The notes beneath the pieces are model-generated. The model was not told where the DNA came from. It saw nothing but the letters and a program-made list of their open reading frames with translations, and searched no databases. A DNA stretch of 10,840 nucleotides from DASQPA01 sp035644215 (GTDB lineage Bacteria > Acidobacteriota > Thermoanaerobaculia > Multivoradales > UBA5704), in assembly GCA_035644215.1 (NCBI GenBank), contig DASQPA010000207.1:1-10840 (forward strand). Direction: 5' to 3'. How positions within the stretch are numbered: the first letter of the stretch is position 1; every line of letters begins with the position of its first letter. Position numbers and translations under genes: made by a program. Shown piece after piece: positions 6,877-10,840 of this stretch.

Positions 6877-7115
6877 CAGCGCTCCCAGCTCCCCCGCTCT
6901 TCCTGGAGATATTGATCGATTTCCTGCTTGCTCCGGATCGTTCTCGGGCGTTGAGAGAGATGGGCCAGGAAGTCGGCCAAGGTATGCCGGGACCGCTCCG
7001 CCGCTTCCGGCACGAGCACGATCACCTCCGCCGGACCTTCCTCTACGTCCTCGGGCAACTTGAGGCGAAGTGTGTGATCCTTCTCGACCTGGGTCTGCAG
7101 CTTGATGGCGCGCAT
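6876..7115 (-). CDS. VapB-like antitoxin, now without a functional toxin
   Basis: A 79-residue protein beginning MRAIKLQTQVEKDHTLRLKL followed by PEDVEEGPAEVIVLVPE. This beta-rich N-terminus (residues 1-37) is the pattern of small antitoxins paired with PIN-domain toxins. The C-terminal part (LADFLAHLSQRPRTIRSKQE, then a charged YLQEERGSWER end) would be the toxin-binding segment. The ATG at 7113-7115 is chosen because the conserved strand begins there. The frame is open 26 codons further, but that part is low-complexity and overlaps the previous remnant. No Shine-Dalgarno sequence is evident. Its stop shares a base with the start of the broken PIN gene. It may persist as a DNA-binding regulator or simply be decaying. 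Confidence 0.72.
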   Translation of the reverse strand: MRAIKLQTQVEKDHTLRLKLPEDVEEGPAEVIVLVPEAAERSRHTLADFLAHLSQRPRTIRSKQEIDQYLQEERGSWER

Positions 7116-7156
7116 GGTGGAAGCATACAGGGATCGGCAGGTGGTATGGCCGCTCG

Positions 7157-7333
7157 CTACTTCTTCTCCCTCTCCTCCGCCTTGCAGGTGCAAACTGGCG
7201 GGGAAGCCTGTGCTGCTTTGGCCTGCCGAAGCGGGACGCCGACCTTGAGGCCTTCGTATCCTGCCTCAAGGTTGTCCGCAAACTCAGGGTCACGCGCCGC
7301 CCGCGCCCTCGCATACTCAGTTAAGTCACTCAT
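7157..7333 (-). pseudogene. Truncated HigA-like Xre antitoxin
   Basis: A 58-codon frame from ATG 7331-7333 to TAG 7157-7159. Residues 1-43 (MSDLTEYARARAARDPEFAD, then NLEAGYEGLKVGVPLRQAKA) match the leader of HigA/Xre antitoxins, in which RxARDPEFA...GYE.xKIGvLLRQARE is followed by the helix-turn-helix (GLTQEELA). Here the sequence turns into ASPPVCTCKAEEREKK and stops, so the DNA-binding domain is missing. GGAG lies 9 nt and AAGG 3 nt before the ATG. The start overlaps the end of a small upstream frame by ATGA, the arrangement expected after a HigB toxin. I judge it a relic, though a short expressed peptide cannot be excluded. Confidence 0.5.
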
Positions 7334-7506
7334 AGTCCTTGTCTCCCGGTCAAGTAAATCTCAGGCCCCATCCTGAGGGAGCCTCGGCGACGGATGTGGG
7401 AGGGGGCCTCCACTCCACGTGTGCCGGTTGCTCGTCCCATCGCCTCCCCACGAGCGGAGCCGGACATAGCCGAGCCGCCGCGCTCCAGTCGCCTGGCTCT
7501 CTTCAT
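7330..7506 (-). other. 58-codon frame chained by ATGA to both neighbours; coding status unclear
   Basis: Its ATG (7504-7506) overlaps the stop of the HD-ATPase gene and its TGA (7330-7332) overlaps the start of the truncated HigA-like frame. The translation is Arg/Gly-rich (MKRARRLERGGSAMSGSARG at the start, LRMGPEIYLTGRQGL at the end) and matches nothing I recognise. The last ~15 residues could be the decayed C-terminus of a HigB-type toxin, which would explain the overlap with the antitoxin. The stretch also holds a perfect 6-bp hairpin CTCAGG-ATGGGG-CCTGAG at about 7363-7380 without a T-run. Confidence 0.3.
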
Positions 7507-10500
7507 TCGTTATCTTGTGGCTCCCTCAACCCGACCTTCAACTGCCAGTCGGCATGTGGCGGCTGGAGGTAAATCTCGATATCCTCACGCCTCCGGAGTT
7601 CTAGTGTGTAATCCTGAGTTCTTACAGTCAGGAATCCTAGACCATAACCGGTTCCCTCCCAACCGAGGACTGGTCGCTCTAGCTCAGCCTGCCATGGCTC
7701 AGTTTCGGGCCGCTGGCGGCCTACGTCTATCCATCCCCATAGCGCATTCTTCGAAACGACACTCTGGAGTATTGAGGATATCTGGTCCTTGCCCTCCATG
7801 AGGAGTTTCCAGACCTCACTAAGCGAGAAGCCTGCAATAAGCTCGTGATCCGGATTTAGGTGGATGCCTAGGTCAGTTGTGGCGTATAGGAGATTTATCC
7901 ATTCGGGCGGGAAGCGACAATAAGATATCTGCGCCTCAGTCATGGGCGGGCTGTCGGACCACAACGGTATCAATTCGAATCGGTTGTTTAAATCAGTATA
8001 GAGAATATAGTTAGGCATAAATCCTCGCCAAGATATTTGTTCACAACTTATTTTGTCGCTCTTTACTCCAAGCAGAGGCGATACCACATCGACCTCCTTC
8101 CCGCGCCACGAGATAGTGCGAGCGGCACTCCATGACCTCTGTGGCTCAAGAGTAACAAACAAGCCGTGGATGGCGGGAAAGCGTACGGGGCGTAGCCGGA
8201 GGAATGCACTTTCGGGATCGACCATAAGCCATGCGAAGGTCCGGGGTTGCTGATTCGGAAAATTCAGAAGATCCAATAGGGGGGCTGAGTCTATAGACTG
8301 CTGCAGGACCGCAGAGATCTTCTGTCGCAGAAGGTCTTCTATAGCAGGAGTAGGTACAAATTCGTTCCGGTTAACTGAGAGACTGCCGGCATCGCCTGAG
8401 ATCCAGTCAATCTGAAGGACGCCGCCAATTGCATGTACTTCGGACACTTCAGTTGCCATTCCGCGGAAGCTCATTACTTGTAAGGTCCCGCCAGTGAACA
8501 ATTCTCCCCATGGGTGTCTAACAACTTCGAAATCTGCCTCTGTGCTGGAATGGCGTAGCTGAAGATGCAACCGACAGTCACCAGCGATAGTCCGCCAGAC
8601 CGGTAGCTGCAAGCGGTACCTTGCCAGGCACTGCTGGGGACCTCCCGGTTCGCCCTGCAGCAGGACTCCCTCCTCCTCTCGCCATGAGAGGGTTGAGACT
8701 ATTTCCTCGTCTCTGAATTCTCCTAGCCATTTTTGCCGCAACTCTTCCTTTGATTGAAACCAACCGTGCTGAGCCTCAAATATCTTACCAAAAAGCGTAG
8801 GGGCTGCTACTTGCAGCCGGCAGGGTATTCGCACTACTGTTTCTTTCACGTACTCCTCCAAGTTACCAAACCAGCTAAGCGCGCCCTCCTGATCGAGATC
8901 CTCGCGCAAGCGCAGCCGTACAGTTGTCCCCCGTCTGCGTTGATTCGGCTCTGGGCGTAGCTCACCGAAGGAGCCCACGCCTTCCGTGGTGAAGGCCCAA
9001 GTCTCGTTACGCTGGGTCGTGATCTCGATCCGATCGGCGATCATGAAGTAGCTCAAGACACCGATGCCGAACTTAGCCGTCCGTCCGACTGCAAAGCCTT
9101 TCTTTTTACAGCTCCGCTCCAGTTCGGTCAAGTCTGGCCTCGTCACCGTGCCGCTGACGAGGAGGTGATTCTCGATAATCTCCTTGGTCATACCAGAGCC
9201 GTCGTCCGAACAGTCGAGCCACCAGCGGTGGCTCTCTTTAGGATCGGGCTCCAAGGTCAGCTCAACGAGGTGCCGTCGACCCAGCTCCTCCTCCCACTTG
9301 GGATCTGAGGGGTTGTCAAAATCATTCAGATCTAGCCGTTCGGAGGCAATGTGCTCCCGAACCGCGTCAAACGCGTTCTGGAGGAGCTCGCGGACGGCGG
9401 ACAGGGGCTCCTCGTAGAGCGCCGTCCCACCAAGGAGCTCTAAGAGCTTTTCCGTGTTGGGCCGAAACGACCCTTCGATGTAAACATAGGCGTCTTTATA
9501 AGGACGCACGTCCGTATAAAGCGAGGCATCCAAGTCCCACGCGTGCTGCAGGTCGGAGTGCGCAGGAAGATAGCGGAAAGGTTTCTGCGCATCCAGCTTG
9601 CGGCAGAGCCTCAGCTCGGCTTCAATCCCTGCCGCCGTGTCGAGGACCGCGCGATGTAGGAAGGCGCTTTTCGGCCGGGCACGCACGGCGATCCGCCTAT
9701 CGTCCTGATGGATCGTGAGCGCTAACCCCTGGTCCTTCCACCAGTAGATCCTGCTCCTCTCGGCGATGTCACGGTGGCGGAGTACGACTGTCGGAGTGCG
9801 CTCTGGGTCGATGTCCAGGACGTCTGCAACTCGAAGGACGCAGGCGAGATAGCGCAGGTGGACAATTTCGGTTGAGGAGAGCAGCTTGGGGTCCATCGCC
9901 TCGTCCAGCAGTCGCTCTATCCCCCAGTGGTGACTCTGGCAGACGTCGATTAGATCCTCCCGCCAGGAAGGATAGCGAGAGAAGAGCGGCTCCCCGTGTT
10001 CTGTCCGGGCTGGGAGGTACTTCTCGATCCAGTCCTTGCTCCAGTCATTGTGCTTGTACCGGCAGTAGTAGGTCACCAACTCAGCGGCCAGGGCGAGCTG
10101 GTCAAGCGTGGGCGCCTCGGTCCACATCGGCGGCGTCACCGGCCGGTTCTGCTCGGCGAGCCAAAGCTCGAACTCCTCCTGCTCCTGGGGGGTGAGGCCG
10201 GGAGCGGCGATCGTGAGGTAGTTGTAGTGCGCTGCCACCTGGCCGCGCTCCGGGGTCATCCCGATGTCGTGCAGGTAGGCCGAGAGGAGGAGGAGCGCCA
10301 ACTCCGGGATGGAGAGCTTGGGCAGTACACCCTCCGGGATAACCTGCACCATGCGCTGGGCGACTCGGAAGGCATGGTCCTCGTCATGGAGTGTGAAGTC
10401 GAGCGGAGCGGTCCCGCCCTTCGAGAGGACGGTCTCGATCCCGGGTAGGTGAAGACGCAGCACCGCCACCACCTGCGACTCCGGCGCGCGGTTCAGCAAC

Positions 10501-10535
10501 TGCCGCCAGAGCTCCGTCTGCTCCCAACTCGGCAT
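7503..10535 (-). CDS. HD-domain phosphohydrolase fused to Hsp90/MutL-like GHKL ATPase (1010 residues)
   Basis: A large cytosolic two-domain enzyme, with no signal peptide or membrane segment. Residues ~20-320 form an HD metal-dependent phosphohydrolase: LHDEDH (H50, D51, H54), AYLHDIG (H89, D90), SHHWG (H202, H203) and LRVADVLDID (D238). Residues ~340-580 form a GHKL ATPase of the Hsp90 type: RELLQNAFDA (E383, N387), DDGSGM (444-449), the lid and glycine box GRTAKFGIGVLSYF (484-497) and GTTVRL (536-541). SVNRNEF near 720-726 recalls the Hsp90 middle-domain arginine segment. From about 740 to the end I recognise nothing. ATG 10533-10535 follows GGAGGAG at 4 nt. GC is well below the operon. HD-GHKL fusions occur among accessory and suspected defence genes. 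The substrate is unknown. Confidence 0.88.
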   Translation of the reverse strand: MPSWEQTELWRQLLNRAPESQVVAVLRLHLPGIETVLSKGGTAPLDFTLHDEDHAFRVAQRMVQVIPEGVLPKLSIPELALLLLSAYLHDIGMTPERGQVAAHYNYLTIAAPGLTPQEQEEFELWLAEQNRPVTPPMWTEAPTLDQLALAAELVTYYCRYKHNDWSKDWIEKYLPARTEHGEPLFSRYPSWREDLIDVCQSHHWGIERLLDEAMDPKLLSSTEIVHLRYLACVLRVADVLDIDPERTPTVVLRHRDIAERSRIYWWKDQGLALTIHQDDRRIAVRARPKSAFLHRAVLDTAAGIEAELRLCRKLDAQKPFRYLPAHSDLQHAWDLDASLYTDVRPYKDAYVYIEGSFRPNTEKLLELLGGTALYEEPLSAVRELLQNAFDAVREHIASERLDLNDFDNPSDPKWEEELGRRHLVELTLEPDPKESHRWWLDCSDDGSGMTKEIIENHLLVSGTVTRPDLTELERSCKKKGFAVGRTAKFGIGVLSYFMIADRIEITTQRNETWAFTTEGVGSFGELRPEPNQRRRGTTVRLRLREDLDQEGALSWFGNLEEYVKETVVRIPCRLQVAAPTLFGKIFEAQHGWFQSKEELRQKWLGEFRDEEIVSTLSWREEEGVLLQGEPGGPQQCLARYRLQLPVWRTIAGDCRLHLQLRHSSTEADFEVVRHPWGELFTGGTLQVMSFRGMATEVSEVHAIGGVLQIDWISGDAGSLSVNRNEFVPTPAIEDLLRQKISAVLQQSIDSAPLLDLLNFPNQQPRTFAWLMVDPESAFLRLRPVRFPAIHGLFVTLEPQRSWSAARTISWRGKEVDVVSPLLGVKSDKISCEQISWRGFMPNYILYTDLNNRFELIPLWSDSPPMTEAQISYCRFPPEWINLLYATTDLGIHLNPDHELIAGFSLSEVWKLLMEGKDQISSILQSVVSKNALWGWIDVGRQRPETEPWQAELERPVLGWEGTGYGLGFLTVRTQDYTLELRRREDIEIYLQPPHADWQLKVGLREPQDNE

Positions 10536-10539
10536 CGAT

Positions 10540-10546
10540 CTCCTCC
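10540..10546 (-). promoter_or_regulatory. Strong ribosome binding site of the HD-ATPase gene
   Basis: The minus strand reads GGAGGAGATCGATG, a near-consensus Shine-Dalgarno sequence four bases before the ATG. It fixes the start of the 1010-residue protein and argues that the gene is expressed. Confidence 0.75.
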
Positions 10547-10701
10547 AACTTCAACGAAGCAGGGTCCGATTCGGGATCTTAGCAGCTCCCGTAAGGCGCG
10601 TAGGACCAGAATTCGGGAGTGCCGGAAGAGCCTGTCCGGGGCCATCCAGGCGGTTCCACGGCACACGGAGAGCCCCAACCTTCTGGCACAAAAGATCTTC
10701 C
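10547..10701. other. Leader region of the HD-ATPase gene, no gene seen
   Basis: This stretch lies between the ribosome binding site and the probable IS end. On the minus strand TAAGAT (10576-10581) is a passable -10 about 41 nt before the ATG, but the bases 17 nt upstream (CCTACG) are a poor -35, so the promoter is only tentative. A 61-codon minus-strand frame crosses the region, but it overlaps the strong ribosome binding site and the HD gene and is Arg-rich without recognisable features. I do not call it. Confidence 0.35.
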
Positions 10702-10716
10702 TGTCAACTGGACGCC

Positions 10717-10758
10717 AAATTTCCCCCCTCTCTCTACGTTAAAAATCCCCCCCTCTCT
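10717..10758 (+). repeat. Two C-rich direct repeats, 25-bp period
   Basis: The units start at 10717 and 10742, each an A/T-rich start followed by six or seven Cs and then TCTCT. They are spaced by little more than two helical turns, as expected for tandem protein-binding sites at a transposon end. Confidence 0.6.
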
Positions 10759-10764
10759 GGTTGA

Positions 10765-10784
10765 GCCAGCTCACCAGAGCTGGC
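10765..10784. repeat. Perfect 8-bp inverted repeat with 4-base loop
   Basis: GCCAGCTC, loop ACCA, GAGCTGGC. It is followed seven bases later by a second hairpin, GGTACC-GTCT-GGTACC, at 10792-10807. The pair lies just inside the C-rich repeats. On either strand they could fold in RNA and shield a transposase gene from outside transcription, but no T-run follows. Confidence 0.6.
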
Positions 10785-10840
10785 AGTTGCAGGTACCGTC
10801 TGGTACCCGGGTGTTGTGTTGGGTGGGAGGCGGTGAGGGC

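Larger units (their letters stand above)
10702..10840. mobile_element. Probable terminus of an IS21-family insertion sequence running off the right edge
   Basis: From 10702 the plus strand begins TGTCAACTGGACGCCAAATT and continues with a C6 tract. A related unit recurs 25 bases on: AAATTTCCCCCCTCTCT at 10717 and AAAATCCCCCCCTCTCT at 10742 agree at 15 of 17 bases. A 5'-TGT end followed by several short C-rich terminal repeats is the layout of IS21-family (istA/istB) ends, where the transposase binds. No transposase coding is visible in the remaining ~80 bases. The matching far end and target duplication would lie outside the window. Assignment to IS21 is from memory of the family pattern, not from a match. 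Confidence 0.45.

Noticed and set aside
7334..7502. Possible group II intron or structured RNA, suggested by several short inverted repeats and an Arg/Gly-rich translation
   Set aside because: I could not find a GUGYG start, a convincing domain V hairpin or reverse-transcriptase coding. The stems are 6-7 bp and not consistently arranged.
10493..10678. A 61-codon minus-strand frame upstream of the HD-ATPase gene
   Set aside because: It overlaps the strong ribosome binding site and the start of that gene in another frame, is Arg-rich and has no recognisable motif or ribosome binding site.
10717..10807. CRISPR-like repeats
   Set aside because: There are only two imperfect 17-bp C-rich units with an 8-bp gap, with no spacers of regular length and no cas genes.

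Overview
This is a high-GC bacterial window in which every gene I can support lies on the minus strand. An Mla-type phospholipid transport operon implies a Gram-negative (diderm) cell. The GC content and the long MCE protein with tail repeats would suit Acidobacteriota or a similar environmental diderm, but I cannot fix the taxon from sequence alone.

Region 1 (about 1-6148, read right to left) is one tightly packed housekeeping operon: an unrecognised four-helix membrane protein, then mlaE (permease), mlaF (ATPase), an MCE/MlaD-family protein, a UDP-glucuronate 4-epimerase-like protein, UDP-glucose 6-dehydrogenase (ugd), and the first 205 codons of a UDP-glucuronate decarboxylase that runs off the left edge. 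The junctions are 1-4 nt overlaps (ATGA, TGATG, ATGA, GTGA) or 7-nt gaps. The last three enzymes form a branched pathway: Ugd makes UDP-glucuronate from UDP-glucose, the epimerase would convert it to UDP-galacturonate, and the decarboxylase would convert it to UDP-xylose. The first half of the operon moves phospholipids across the envelope and the second half supplies sugars for surface polysaccharide or LPS.

Region 2 (about 6223-7333) is a stack of toxin-antitoxin material in the same orientation. It holds an apparently intact antitoxin/RelE-ParE-type toxin pair (TAATG junction), a VapB-like antitoxin whose PIN toxin survives only as its start (MARVYLD), and a HigA-like Xre antitoxin cut off just before its helix-turn-helix. 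This looks like a partly decayed accessory region.

Region 3 (7503-10535) is one large gene for a 1010-residue protein with an N-terminal HD phosphohydrolase domain fused to an Hsp90/MutL-like GHKL ATPase and a C-terminal region I do not recognise. All expected HD and ATPase motifs are present. It has a strong ribosome binding site and a clearly lower GC content than the operon, most of all in its 3' half. With toxin-antitoxin relics on one side and a probable insertion-sequence end on the other, it is the best candidate here for a horizontally acquired defence or stress-response gene.

Region 4 (10536-10840) is non-coding as far as I can see. It contains the leader of the HD-ATPase gene and then, from about 10702, a TGT-started stretch with two C-rich direct repeats and two strong hairpins that resembles an IS21-family terminus. 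No rRNA, tRNA or CRISPR array was seen.
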